64,000 nt of DNA from Gammaproteobacteria bacterium (GTDB taxonomy: Bacteria > Pseudomonadota > Gammaproteobacteria > Pseudomonadales > Pseudohongiellaceae), in NCBI GenBank assembly GCA_041395725.1, contig JAWKZW010000001.1, positions 3,540,501-3,604,500 on the forward strand, in the 5' to 3' direction. Each line of letters starts with the position of its first letter. Position 1 is the stretch's first letter. Made by a program: the position numbers and the translations under genes. The notes beneath the pieces were generated by a model. That model did not search any database. It worked only from the letters and a program-made list of their open reading frames with translations, and had not been told where the DNA came from. Positions 8,032 through 16,636 of this stretch are shown here, in pieces.

Positions 8032-9051
8032 ATGAATAGTTACGGAAAAGTCAGGTTTGGCCTCGGTGTCATAGTGGTTGCCACCGTGCCGGTGCTGCAG
8101 GCGGCGGAGGATTTCCAGTTGCCTCGCACCGAATGGGGCGTGCCCGACCTGCAGGGCACGTGGTCGATTGCTACCCAGACTAATCTTGAGCGGGCCGCTC
8201 GGTTTGACGGTAGGCTGGTCATTTCTTCCGAGGACGCGGCCCGGATTGAGGCCCTGGTGGCAGCACGTAATGAGGCCAGTCTGGCTCCCAGCGATCCGAG
8301 CCGGGAAGCGCCCAGCGCCGGCCGTAACGTAGGCGGTTACAATACATTCTGGATGGACCCGGGTGAAAGGCTGGCGGTTGTTGACGGAGAAATCCGGACT
8401 TCCATACTGGTCGATCCCGCTGACGGTCAGCTTCCCTACAGCGCCCAGGGGAGGGAAAACTTCCAGGCGGCCATGACGCGACGGGAAAGCTATGACGGGC
8501 CTGAAGTACGTCCGCTGGGAGAGCGATGTGTGGTCGGTTTCGGTTCCACCGGGGGGCCGCCCAAGTTACCGGTGCTCTATAACAACCTCACAGAAATTGT
8601 ACAGACCCGTGACTACGTTGTGCTGCTGGCGGAAATGAATCACGACGCCCGTATTATCAGGCTGAATGCGGAGTTTCCGGCGTTTTCCTTCAACCCCTGG
8701 TCGGGGGATTCAATCGGTCATTGGGAGGGGGATACGCTGATTGTCGAGACGACCAATTTTCATCCCCAGCAGGGTTTACGCTCATCTCTGGAGCATCGAT
8801 TCTACGGCTCCACAGAAATGCAGGTGACGGAACGTTTTACCCGCGTCAGTGAGGACGTCATTCTGTATCAGTTCACCGTGAGCGATGACGAAAATTACAC
8901 GCAAAGCTGGAGTGGCGAGTTGCCGATGAACCGCACGGAAGATCAGGTATTTGAGTATGCCTGTCACGAAGGCAATTACGCACTGCCCGGCATCCTCGCC
9001 GGGGCCAGGCGCGCTGAAGTCGAAGGTGCCGACTACGCGCCAACAAACTGA
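8032..9051 (+). CDS. Secreted protein of unknown function, WGxPDxQGxW family, copy 1
   Basis: A 339-residue exported protein; a signal peptide of about 26 residues ends near VLQAAEDF. I do not recognise a named domain. It shares clear motifs with two other genes in this window (13825-14853 and 24712-25695): WGVPDLQGTW near the mature N-terminus, GGYNTFW, LGERC, HDARIIRL, a GDS/EGDTLIVETTNF block and YACHEGNY near the C-terminus. The conserved His, Asp, Glu and Cys residues suggest an enzyme or metal-binding protein. The GAGGAGG ribosome binding site (8018-8024) overlaps the stop of the acyl-CoA dehydrogenase, so the two are co-transcribed. ATG 8029 is an alternative start. Confidence 0.8.
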   Translation: MNSYGKVRFGLGVIVVATVPVLQAAEDFQLPRTEWGVPDLQGTWSIATQTNLERAARFDGRLVISSEDAARIEALVAARNEASLAPSDPSREAPSAGRNVGGYNTFWMDPGERLAVVDGEIRTSILVDPADGQLPYSAQGRENFQAAMTRRESYDGPEVRPLGERCVVGFGSTGGPPKLPVLYNNLTEIVQTRDYVVLLAEMNHDARIIRLNAEFPAFSFNPWSGDSIGHWEGDTLIVETTNFHPQQGLRSSLEHRFYGSTEMQVTERFTRVSEDVILYQFTVSDDENYTQSWSGELPMNRTEDQVFEYACHEGNYALPGILAGARRAEVEGADYAPTN

Positions 9052-9090
9052 ACGGGAGTTTCAGCATCAGCCTTAGGATGAGTATTTCAG

Positions 9091-10455
9091 GTGTTTACTG
9101 AGGTAGCGGCATATCTAAGCGGGCTGCTGGCGGACGCTCCGCGGATACTGCAACTGGATATACTCTGGCGTCTTCTGCTGCAGGTGTTTCTGTTCATGGC
9201 GTCAGCCTTTTTTTCGGGCTCCGAGACGGCGCTTTTTTCCCTGACACGTTACGATCTGCAGAAGCTCGCCAGAGCCAGGCACCCTGCTGCCGATTCTCTG
9301 CAGAACCTGCTTGAGCAACCCCGGCGTCTGATCGTATCGATTCTCTGCGGCAACGAACTGGTGAACATAGCCGCTGCCGCGAACATGACAGCCATTCTGG
9401 TGAAACTGACGGGTGTTGAAGCTGGCGCTCTGCTGGCTACCCTGATTATGATTCCCCTGATTCTCCTGTTTGGCGAGGTGACCCCCAAGACCCTGGCGGT
9501 CAGCAATCCGGTCTGGGTCAGCACGCGTCTGGTCGCCAGGCCTGTCAGTCTGTGGATGAGGATCGTCCGTCCTCTGGCCAATGGGGTCAGGGCGGTGGCT
9601 GACCAGATTACGACTCTTTTAATCGGTCCGGAGCGAGCGCGTGAAAACATTCTCTATATCGAGGAACTTCGATCCCTGATCGAAGAGGGTGTTGAAACCG
9701 GCGAGATTACAGCGACTGAACGTACCCTGGTTCACAGCCTGCTAAGTGCCGGCGCTACTCAAGTCAGAGAGATCATGACTCCGCGACCGCAGGTTGAGTT
9801 TCTGGACGGTGAATTGGAACCTGATGAGTTGCGCGCTGCGTTCCTCCGGGCTCGCCACCCGCGCGTGCCGGTATTTACCGGGCATCGGGACAATATCGTA
9901 GGCTTCCTCTATGTCGAGGATTTTATCGCTGTGGCTGAATCTTCAGTGACGACAGAAATGCCAGCGGGCGGGAATGCTGGTCTCAAGATTCCCGAATTGC
10001 ATCCGCCGCTTGCGGTGCCGCCTGTCAAGGAGATTGATGAGATGCTCGATTTCTTTTCTGAGCACGATGCTCGAGCGGCGCTGGTGGTCAATGAATTCGG
10101 GGGCGTAGATGGGATTGTTACCCTGGATGATGTCACCCGGTTTCTGTTTAACGGGGTCTATAGCGAGCCTGTTATTAATGTGAATGAGATCAAAGAAGTG
10201 GAGGGAGGTTACGAAATAGAGGCGAGTACTCCACTGTCGGAAATACGCGATATTACTGGAATGGATATTCCGGAAAAGATGATGACAACCATCGCCGGGA
10301 CGGCGTTGCGGAATTTTGGTGTAGTACCCAAAGTCGGTGATCGTATCGATATTGAGGGCTATACCCTGGAGGTGATGGAAATGGAAAACCTGCGAATCTC
10401 GCGGGTTCGACTGTTACGTGAATCAGCTTCTCAGGAGCTCGATGATAATGGCTGA
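9091..10455 (+). CDS. CNNM/CorC (DUF21-CBS) membrane protein, first of pair
   Basis: A 454-residue membrane protein with the DUF21/CNNM transmembrane domain (about residues 25-200, including SAFFSGSETALFSLTRYDLQKLA), a CBS pair (about 215-365, with the EIMTPRPQVEFL entry motif and VVNEFGGVDGIVTLDDV) and a C-terminal CorC_HlyC domain (about 370-445, YEIEASTPLSEI). Family members act in Mg2+/Co2+ efflux or homeostasis at the inner membrane; the old name hemolysin-like is misleading. The start is GTG; no in-frame ATG is better placed. Its end overlaps the next gene, which encodes a second member, so the two may form a heteromer. Confidence 0.88.
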   Translation: MFTEVAAYLSGLLADAPRILQLDILWRLLLQVFLFMASAFFSGSETALFSLTRYDLQKLARARHPAADSLQNLLEQPRRLIVSILCGNELVNIAAAANMTAILVKLTGVEAGALLATLIMIPLILLFGEVTPKTLAVSNPVWVSTRLVARPVSLWMRIVRPLANGVRAVADQITTLLIGPERARENILYIEELRSLIEEGVETGEITATERTLVHSLLSAGATQVREIMTPRPQVEFLDGELEPDELRAAFLRARHPRVPVFTGHRDNIVGFLYVEDFIAVAESSVTTEMPAGGNAGLKIPELHPPLAVPPVKEIDEMLDFFSEHDARAALVVNEFGGVDGIVTLDDVTRFLFNGVYSEPVINVNEIKEVEGGYEIEASTPLSEIRDITGMDIPEKMMTTIAGTALRNFGVVPKVGDRIDIEGYTLEVMEMENLRISRVRLLRESASQELDDNG

Positions 10456-11710
10456 AATATTGACTATCTTACCGGTAATGCTGGGGCTCCTGCTGGCGCA
10501 GGGGTTTTTTTCCGGCTCCGAAATTGCACTGGTCAGTTGCGACAAGCTGAAGCTAAGGAGCAGGGCGGAGCGCGGTGATCGCGGGGCTAAACGGGTTCTC
10601 AAACTGTTCGAGAGGCCCGAGATAACTCTGGCGACAACGCTCATCGGCACCAATATTTCCACCATGAGTCTTACAGTGCTGGGTACCGCCACTATGATCG
10701 GAGTTGCTGGCCCGGGAGGAGAACTGTACGCCATCCTGCTGCTCACGCCCATGATGCTCATTTTCGGTGAGATAGTTCCCAAGTCAGTCTACCAGCAATA
10801 CGCTGATGCCATAGCGCCCCGTGTTTCCGGTGTCCTGACTGTTATACGACTGGCACTGTTGCCCGTTTCGCTCTGCTTTGGCTGGGTGGGAAAACAGATT
10901 TCCAGGCTGGTTGGCCCTGTTGCCAGTGCGCCGAGCCCCTTTATCACCCGCCAGCGTCTGCGTCTGATGCTGGACAGCGCAGATCAGTCGGATGAACTGC
11001 CGGTGTTGGATCGGGATCGAATTCAGCGCGCTGTCAGGCTCTCGGGTATGACTGTGGGTGAGGCAATGGTACCGCTGGCGCGGGTGACCGGAGCGGCCAG
11101 TCAGTCGTCACTTAAGAAACTGCTGGCTGCAAGCCGCACTAGCGGGCACCGCAGGATCCCGTTGTTCGAGGGTAATATCAGCAATATCACCGGCATCGCG
11201 GTGTGGTCGATCTGGGATGAATTGGAGCCTGATTTCATTAGCAGACAGGTCACAGATTTCAGAGTGCAGCCGCATTTTACCTCTCCTATTGAGAGACTGG
11301 ACGATCTGATGCCCGTGCTGCTGGCCCGAAAGGACAGAATGGCGGTCGTGGTTGATGAATTTGGCTCCGCTGCCGGGATTGTAACGGTGGAGGACCTGAT
11401 GATGATTCTATTGGGCGAGGTAGCCCGAGGAGTTCATCTCGGACCGGGAGGGTGGGGTCAGCCGCCGGAAATCACGAGACTCGGGCAGGGCGTTATTCTG
11501 ATGGATGCCCAGGCGCGCCTGGTAGATACGGCTGAGTTGCTGGATCTTGAACTGCCTGCGGGAGAGTTTCATACCCTGGGTGGGTTTCTGACCGGTCATC
11601 TTGGCCGCATCCCTGGGAAGGGGGACACTGTCGAGGCCTTTGGCTACCGGTTTGTCGTGGAGGAAGGGTCCTCCAGGGCGCCGTCCCGGATTCGTATTGA
11701 GCCCCTTTAG
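10442..11710 (+). CDS. CNNM/CorC (DUF21-CBS) membrane protein, second of pair
   Basis: A 422-residue paralogue of the preceding gene with the same order: DUF21 domain (GFFSGSEIALVSCDKLKLRSRAE), CBS pair (GEAMVPLARVTG to VVDEFGSAAGIVTVEDLMMILLG) and CorC_HlyC domain with GEFHTLGGFLTGHLGRIPGKGD. The ATG at 10442 is five bases after AGGAG and overlaps the upstream stop by 14 bases, so translation is coupled. The two proteins are only moderately similar, which suggests an old duplication with divided roles. The likely task is divalent cation transport or sensing. A terminator-like hairpin follows at 11960-11983. Confidence 0.88.
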   Translation: MIMAEILTILPVMLGLLLAQGFFSGSEIALVSCDKLKLRSRAERGDRGAKRVLKLFERPEITLATTLIGTNISTMSLTVLGTATMIGVAGPGGELYAILLLTPMMLIFGEIVPKSVYQQYADAIAPRVSGVLTVIRLALLPVSLCFGWVGKQISRLVGPVASAPSPFITRQRLRLMLDSADQSDELPVLDRDRIQRAVRLSGMTVGEAMVPLARVTGAASQSSLKKLLAASRTSGHRRIPLFEGNISNITGIAVWSIWDELEPDFISRQVTDFRVQPHFTSPIERLDDLMPVLLARKDRMAVVVDEFGSAAGIVTVEDLMMILLGEVARGVHLGPGGWGQPPEITRLGQGVILMDAQARLVDTAELLDLELPAGEFHTLGGFLTGHLGRIPGKGDTVEAFGYRFVVEEGSSRAPSRIRIEPL

Positions 11711-12013
11711 GGGGGCTGTTCAATGCTCTAAAAAGCCTCTGACCAACATCCTGTCAATTGTCACAGGGTTTAGTCCCGGGGGGCAGCTGTTAAGCCAGAA
11801 TTTCTCGGCGCAGAAGCGGTCAATTGAACGGGCAGTGCAGCGTCGGGTCGGAGTTGCTGAACAGACAGTTGCGCGTTGTCGTGTACCCGGGCGGGAAAAA
11901 AGGAAAGGGAAAGAAAAAGAAGAAGAGAAAAGTTCAGAGGCGGGAGCTGGAGCAGGAGCATAAGGGGCCAACTGGCCCCTTATTTATATTCAGCTGTTGC
12001 GTCAATATTCCTT
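11711..12013. other. Intergenic region with polypurine tract
   Basis: About 300 bases between convergent transcription units. Positions about 11890-11940 form an almost pure A/G tract on the plus strand. An open plus-strand frame runs through it and ends at TAA 11961-11963, inside the terminator hairpin, and would encode a very basic then acidic tail (KGKEKEEEKSSEAGAGAGA), but it has no credible start codon or ribosome binding site. It could be the 3' part of a small RNA or a degraded gene. No firm gene is called. Confidence 0.5.
11960..11983. terminator. Bidirectional rho-independent terminator
   Basis: A perfect inverted repeat, ATAAGGGGCCA / TGGCCCCTTAT, with a very short loop (effectively a 10-bp stem and AACT loop), followed by TTATATT on the plus strand. 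It lies between the CNNM pair ending at 11710 and the acyl-CoA synthetase ending at 12014 on the other strand, so it can serve both directions. Confidence 0.75.
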
Positions 12014-13648
12014 CTATCTCAGATCGGGCAGCTTATAGTCTTCCTGCTCCAGTCTGGCACGGATGACTTTTTTGTCAATCTTGCCGGTTGACGTGAGCGG
12101 GATACCGTCAACATAGAGCACGTCGTCTGGCAATTGCCACTTGGCAAACAGGCTGCTGCAATGGTCAAGAATCTGTTCCTTGCTCACCTGAGCACCCGTT
12201 TCGAGGATCACCAGGGCAACGGGCCTCTCATCCCATTTAGGGTGAGGCTGGGCCACGACCGCTGCCTGGGCGACCCCCTTAAGGGCCACGATGTGATTTT
12301 CCAGGTCTACCGACGATATCCATTCACCCCCGGACTTGATCAGATCTTTGGAGCGGTCGGAGATGATAATGTATTGCTCAGGGTCTATTTTGGCGACATC
12401 GCCGGTAACCAGCCAGCCATCATGAAATTTGTCTGGCTGAGGGTCGTTGTAATAGGCTGAGGCGATCCATGGGCCACGAATACACAATTCACCGACCGAT
12501 TCGCCGTCGTGGGGTAGCGGGTTCCATTCCTCGTCGAAGATCTCTATCTCCAGCCCCGGCATCGGCAGGCCGGCTTTAGCGATATTCTCAAATTGCTGGT
12601 CCTCGGAAAGGGCTACATGGGAGCGTTTTGCTACTTTGCGAGACAGGGTGCCAAGGGGGTTGGTTTCAGTCATGCCCCAGCCCTGGATCATTTCCACCTG
12701 GTACTGGTCCCAATACCAGCGCATCAGTGAAACTGGTGGCGCAGAACCGCCACAGGTAAGACGGGAGAGTTTAGACAGGTCGTATTTGCCAGGGTTTGCT
12801 TCCAGTGCCGCCTTGACGCCCTGCCAGATGGTGGGTACACCGGCAGAAATAGTGACCTCTTCTTCATGCATCAGCTTCAGGAATGCATCAGGGATCATGA
12901 ATCGATGCGGCATCACCTGTTTGCAGCCCAGCATGGAAGCACAGAAAGGCAATCCCCAGCCCATGGCGTGGAACATCGGTACGATACCGCACAGGGAGTC
13001 CAGGGAGGACAAGCCGATGGAGTCGGTCAGGGACTCGGCCAGAGTATGCAGGTAGGTAGAACGGTTGGTGTACATGACGCCTTTGGGTTTGCCTGTTGTA
13101 CCACTTGTATAGCAGAGCCCCATGGGTGAGGTTTCATCGATCTCGGGCCAGGCGAAAACGGTTCCCTTGCCATTTATAAAATCTTCATAATCAAGCTGAT
13201 TTTCGTAGCTGCTCTGGCCGTCATCACCGTAGCGGCAGATTATCAGTTTCTCTACCGAGGGTATCTTCCCCTTGAGAGGTTCCAGCAGCGGCAGCAGGTC
13301 CTCATCGACGAAAATAACCTTATCGGCGGCATGGTTGATGATGTATTCCAGATCGGTCGGTGAAAGTCTGATGTTCAGGGTGTGGAGAACAGCACCCATG
13401 GACGGTACTGCCTGGTAAAGCTCAAGATGGCGGTAGTTGTTCCACATAAAGCTGGCGACCCGGTCGCCGATTCCAATACCCAGTTCATTCAGAGCGTGGG
13501 CCAGTTGATTGGCTCTGTCCCATGTCTGTTTAACAGTCTGCCGATGGGTACCATCTTTCATCATGGTGACGACTTCGACTTCGGGATCAAGCATGGCACC
13601 TCGGCCCAGAATCCGGGACATGAGGAGCGGGGTGTTCTGCATTGTCAT
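12014..13648 (-). CDS. Long-chain (medium/long) fatty-acyl-CoA synthetase
   Basis: A 544-residue ANL-superfamily ligase that activates a carboxylic acid to its acyl-CoA through an acyl-adenylate. The adenylate-forming motifs are visible in order: YTSGTTGKPKG (ATP binding), GWGMTETNP, GWLVTGDVAKID, DRSKDLIKSGGEWIS, and GKIDKKVIR with the catalytic Lys of the C-terminal domain. The start at 13648 (MTMQNT) has AGGA eight bases upstream; a longer frame to 13750 has no homology. It resembles medium/long-chain ligases used in alkane and fatty acid catabolism. Upstream on the same strand lies copy 2 of the unknown secreted family, with a strong palindrome between them. Confidence 0.92.
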   Translation of the reverse strand: MTMQNTPLLMSRILGRGAMLDPEVEVVTMMKDGTHRQTVKQTWDRANQLAHALNELGIGIGDRVASFMWNNYRHLELYQAVPSMGAVLHTLNIRLSPTDLEYIINHAADKVIFVDEDLLPLLEPLKGKIPSVEKLIICRYGDDGQSSYENQLDYEDFINGKGTVFAWPEIDETSPMGLCYTSGTTGKPKGVMYTNRSTYLHTLAESLTDSIGLSSLDSLCGIVPMFHAMGWGLPFCASMLGCKQVMPHRFMIPDAFLKLMHEEEVTISAGVPTIWQGVKAALEANPGKYDLSKLSRLTCGGSAPPVSLMRWYWDQYQVEMIQGWGMTETNPLGTLSRKVAKRSHVALSEDQQFENIAKAGLPMPGLEIEIFDEEWNPLPHDGESVGELCIRGPWIASAYYNDPQPDKFHDGWLVTGDVAKIDPEQYIIISDRSKDLIKSGGEWISSVDLENHIVALKGVAQAAVVAQPHPKWDERPVALVILETGAQVSKEQILDHCSSLFAKWQLPDDVLYVDGIPLTSTGKIDKKVIRARLEQEDYKLPDLR

Positions 13649-13744
13649 TCTTGAGTTCCTGTGCTGTTTCCGAAAGAGAGACAGGGAGCATAGCCGATTC
13701 TGGCGGGCGGATTCAATTGGCGTGGTTTTGAGTGAATTGAAACG

Positions 13745-13768
13745 AAGCACCCGGGGCCCCGGGTGCTT
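13745..13768. terminator. Strong palindrome, probable terminator of the upstream minus-strand gene
   Basis: A perfect 24-base palindrome with half-site AAGCACCCGGGG. Folded with a GGCC loop it gives a 10-bp GC-rich stem. On the minus strand it follows the stop of the unknown secreted gene (13825) and is trailed by CGTTTCAATT, a weak T-tract. It lies upstream of the acyl-CoA synthetase start, so it could instead be an operator or partial attenuator for that gene. Confidence 0.5.
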
Positions 13769-13824
13769 CTGTCGGACAGCTCTCTGCAGCTGTGCCGGTC
13801 GGTTTCAGCGGGTGCGCGACCGCT

Positions 13825-14853
13825 TTATTGGATGTCTGAGCCGTCGGTTCGCTCGTTATTCACTTCACCCAGCACTTCCAGGCGCCGGGCGCCAGCCAGT
13901 ATGCCGGGCAGACCGTAGTTTCCTTCGTGGCAGGCGTATTCAAAAATGGGCTCGTCCATGGCGGTCAATGCATACTCGCCAGAAAATTGTGCGCTGTAAA
14001 CAGACGGGTCATCAACTGTGAAGCCATAGATAATCTTACGGGGGGACTCGCGACGGAAAGTCTCAATAACCGTGAGATTCTCCACCGGGGCGCCCCGGTA
14101 GTTCTGGCTTGGGTTGTAATGCCGAGTCTCCACCACCAGCGTGTCGCCTTCCCAGCGTCCGATGGAATCACCCATCCATTTCTGGTGCGCCTCTGCCACC
14201 GTGGAGTGTTTATCGGCAATCCTGATTATGCGGGCGTCGTGTACCATCTCTACGGTGATGGTGACGTAACCGGGAGATTGCACAATCTGCATGTGGCTGT
14301 TGTACATGACCGGCGTCATAACCGGGCCGGAATTATTGCCAAAGGAGAGCAGGCAACGTTCTCCCAGGCTACGGCCTTCCGGACCGTCATTGCGGTCTGG
14401 CAGGCTGGCATAGACTTGTCTCATGCGTTCCTGAAAGCCTTCCACCCGGGGCGGGACCCGGCCGTCAGGTGGGTCAATGATTGCGGAGGTTCTGAATTCG
14501 CCATCTATCGTGGGTAGAAACATGCCGCGGTCGGTCCAGAACAGATCGTAATTGCCAACCGGTGGTAAAGGTTTGGCTTCGGGTGCGGGGCGGTTCGGGT
14601 CGAGCGGCTCGTTATCCTCTTCCACCTGTCGCTGTGCCTCGCGCTCTAAAAGCAGCGCCTCCTCTTCCGTATAGGATTGTTTGGTCCCCATGGCCTGTGG
14701 TCTTTCAAAAGGCATGACAGTATTGTGCCGCCAATAGCCCTGCAGATCAGGCACTCCCCAGGAGGTCTTCGGCGCGTCGTACTCCTGGGCCAGGCAGTTC
14801 CCTCCGAGTGTACAGATGATGGCGCCAGAGAGCAGATAATGTGATTTTTTCAT
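13825..14853 (-). CDS. Secreted protein of unknown function, WGxPDxQGxW family, copy 2
   Basis: A 342-residue exported protein whose signal peptide ends near GNCLAQEYD. Same family as the genes at 8032 and 24712: PKTSWGVPDLQGYW, NYDLFW, FRTSAIIDPPDGRVPP, LGERC, EMVHDARIIRI, MGDSIGRWEGDTLVVET, ETFRRES, FTVDDPSVY and FEYACHEGNYGLPGILAGARR. The last block is nearly identical to copy 1, so copies 1 and 2 look closest. There is no named domain that I know of. It lies immediately upstream of and in the same direction as the acyl-CoA synthetase. Conserved charged residues suggest catalysis or ligand binding in the periplasm or outside the cell. Confidence 0.8.
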   Translation of the reverse strand: MKKSHYLLSGAIICTLGGNCLAQEYDAPKTSWGVPDLQGYWRHNTVMPFERPQAMGTKQSYTEEEALLLEREAQRQVEEDNEPLDPNRPAPEAKPLPPVGNYDLFWTDRGMFLPTIDGEFRTSAIIDPPDGRVPPRVEGFQERMRQVYASLPDRNDGPEGRSLGERCLLSFGNNSGPVMTPVMYNSHMQIVQSPGYVTITVEMVHDARIIRIADKHSTVAEAHQKWMGDSIGRWEGDTLVVETRHYNPSQNYRGAPVENLTVIETFRRESPRKIIYGFTVDDPSVYSAQFSGEYALTAMDEPIFEYACHEGNYGLPGILAGARRLEVLGEVNNERTDGSDIQ

Positions 14854-15346
14854 CTTGAAAACCTCTTCATGTAGTCAACACCTGGAAGGTATTGCGTCGG
14901 GGTTTGTGGTCGGGCTAGATTATAGCGGGATTCACGGGGAAAACTAACAGGCCACTGACATTTTGTTTTTGACCTTTCGCCAGGGAGTAGTCAGTATAGA
15001 GAGGTTAGGGCATAAATAGTGGCTGCCCATCGATTCATTGACAAGGTTTATCCTGCTGGCAAACCGCCAGACCAGCCCATTCCGGGCTCCTGGTCCCAGG
15101 TGTCCCGCTTCCACCGATGCTGCAGCGCCAGTTCAAACATCCACTCTCTGTTGCAGGGTTGCAGGAATGCGTTGCATTCACATTGACAGTCAGCCTTCAC
15201 GCGTTCAGACAGCCCGTATATTGATCAGTCTCAAAGTAACAGAGATCTGTAAGGCAAATTTAAGCCTGTCATAAGAATAGGCCTGCAGAATTCTGGCAGA
15301 ATACACAGTGAAGATAAGATTAACCAGGAAACAGAGAGGGATTCAG
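14854..15346. other. Intergenic region between divergent units
   Basis: About 490 bases that must hold the promoters of the minus-strand secreted gene and the plus-strand metal efflux operon. One possible plus-strand promoter is TTGACC at 14969-14974 with TATAGA at 14995-15000 and a 20-base spacer, longer than usual as in MerR-controlled metal promoters, but no dyad is obvious in the spacer. A short open frame at 15038-15274 is Cys-containing but unconvincing. Confidence 0.4.
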
Positions 15347-16636
15347 GTGCTGGCGGAATTTATCAGACGCAGTTATAGACTCGGTTTACGCTGTTGGCTA
15401 TTGGTAATAGTTGCGGTGTCCCAGTTTACTGCCGGTGCAGCGGTAGCGCAGGAGGAGGTGAGTCTCTCCAGAGGCTCACTCGTGGTCAGCGAAGCGCTGG
15501 CCTTTGAAACGGTTCTTGAAGCAGCCCTCGGCAACGCACCGGCAGCCAGGAGCGAGGCCAATCTTCGAGCTACAGCAGAAGCCTACGATGCGCTCGGCAA
15601 TAGCTGGGTCTCGAGTCGGCCCAGTCTGCAACTCAGCTATTATGATGATTCCCCCCTGGACGATGTCGGATTGCGGGAAATCGAGTCGGGTGTCAGTTTT
15701 AACTTGTGGCGACCTGGCGAGAGAGACGACACAGCAACGCTTGGGGATCGTCACCAGGAGCGGCTGGAGGCCTGGCAGGGACACTTACGGCTGATGGTTG
15801 CCGGTCAGGTTAGAGCAGTGCTTGCGGAACTGGCTGCCGCGGAGTCATTGCTGGACATCGCACGCCAGGCGGACTCTGAAGCGCAACGCCTGGTTACGAT
15901 TACGACAGACATGGCAGAGGCAGGAGCGAGCGCACAGAGTGATGTGCTGCAGGCCCGCACGCTGCGACTGCAGCGGCAACAGGCTGTGATACAGGCGCGG
16001 ACCCGGCTCGCCAGTGCCGAGCAGGCTTATGCCGTATTGACAGGTCTGGCAATGAGACCGGCTGCCCGGCTCGTCGAGGTCATTGAGCCAGCTGTCGCCA
16101 TTCCCCAGTCCCACCCGACCCTGCATTTTCTCCAGACGCAGTTGGCGATCGCGTCAGCCAAAGTGAATCTGGCAAGGCATCAAGCCAGTGGTCGACCAGC
16201 CTTGAGTCTGGGGGTGAGGCGCGAGCGGGGGGATCGACTTCAACCTTATATTGACAGCCTTGCTGTCTCGGTCAGTGTCCCAATCGGGAAAAGCCCGGCC
16301 ACTGCCGCGAGTGTCGGTCTGGCGCGGAGTGATGAGGTGGACGCCGAAGTGACGTTAATTGAAACGCGGCGGCAACTGGAGCAGCGGCGAGCTCAGATCG
16401 ATCAGGAGTTGGCCCTGCTCGGCGAATCTGTGCAGCTCGGGGTAGAGCAGGTGGCAATTACGGCGCAGCGTTATGAGATGAGCATTGCGGCCTTTGAAGT
16501 CGGGGAAATCGATCTGACGCAGGTTGTCATCGCCCAGCAGCAGGCCACGCAGGCGCGCATGGATCTGGAAACGCTGCGCCTTCGACGTCAGCGGATCAGT
16601 TCTGAATACAATCAGATAATCGGAGTTTTACCATGA
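15347..16636 (+). CDS. Outer membrane efflux protein (TolC/CusC/CzcC-like)
   Basis: A 429-residue outer-membrane factor for an RND metal pump. After a signal peptide ending near GAAVAQEE, the mature protein has the long helical repeats of the OEP family (two halves, about residues 40-230 and 240-425), rich in Ala, Gln and Glu, with VLEAALGNAPAARSEANL at the first repeat. Start GTG 15347 is preferred because GAGAGGG lies six bases upstream; an in-frame GTG at 15308 is possible. Its stop overlaps the adaptor start (ATGA at 16633), showing translational coupling in a tripartite operon. Confidence 0.88.
   Translation: MLAEFIRRSYRLGLRCWLLVIVAVSQFTAGAAVAQEEVSLSRGSLVVSEALAFETVLEAALGNAPAARSEANLRATAEAYDALGNSWVSSRPSLQLSYYDDSPLDDVGLREIESGVSFNLWRPGERDDTATLGDRHQERLEAWQGHLRLMVAGQVRAVLAELAAAESLLDIARQADSEAQRLVTITTDMAEAGASAQSDVLQARTLRLQRQQAVIQARTRLASAEQAYAVLTGLAMRPAARLVEVIEPAVAIPQSHPTLHFLQTQLAIASAKVNLARHQASGRPALSLGVRRERGDRLQPYIDSLAVSVSVPIGKSPATAASVGLARSDEVDAEVTLIETRRQLEQRRAQIDQELALLGESVQLGVEQVAITAQRYEMSIAAFEVGEIDLTQVVIAQQQATQARMDLETLRLRRQRISSEYNQIIGVLP

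Noticed and set aside
11824..12066. Lys-rich small protein in the polypurine tract
   Set aside because: Several frames give basic peptides simply because of the A/G composition; none has a proper start and ribosome binding site.
15038..15274. Cys-containing 78-codon frame upstream of the metal efflux operon
   Set aside because: Starts with TTG without a ribosome binding site and has no metal-protein motif.
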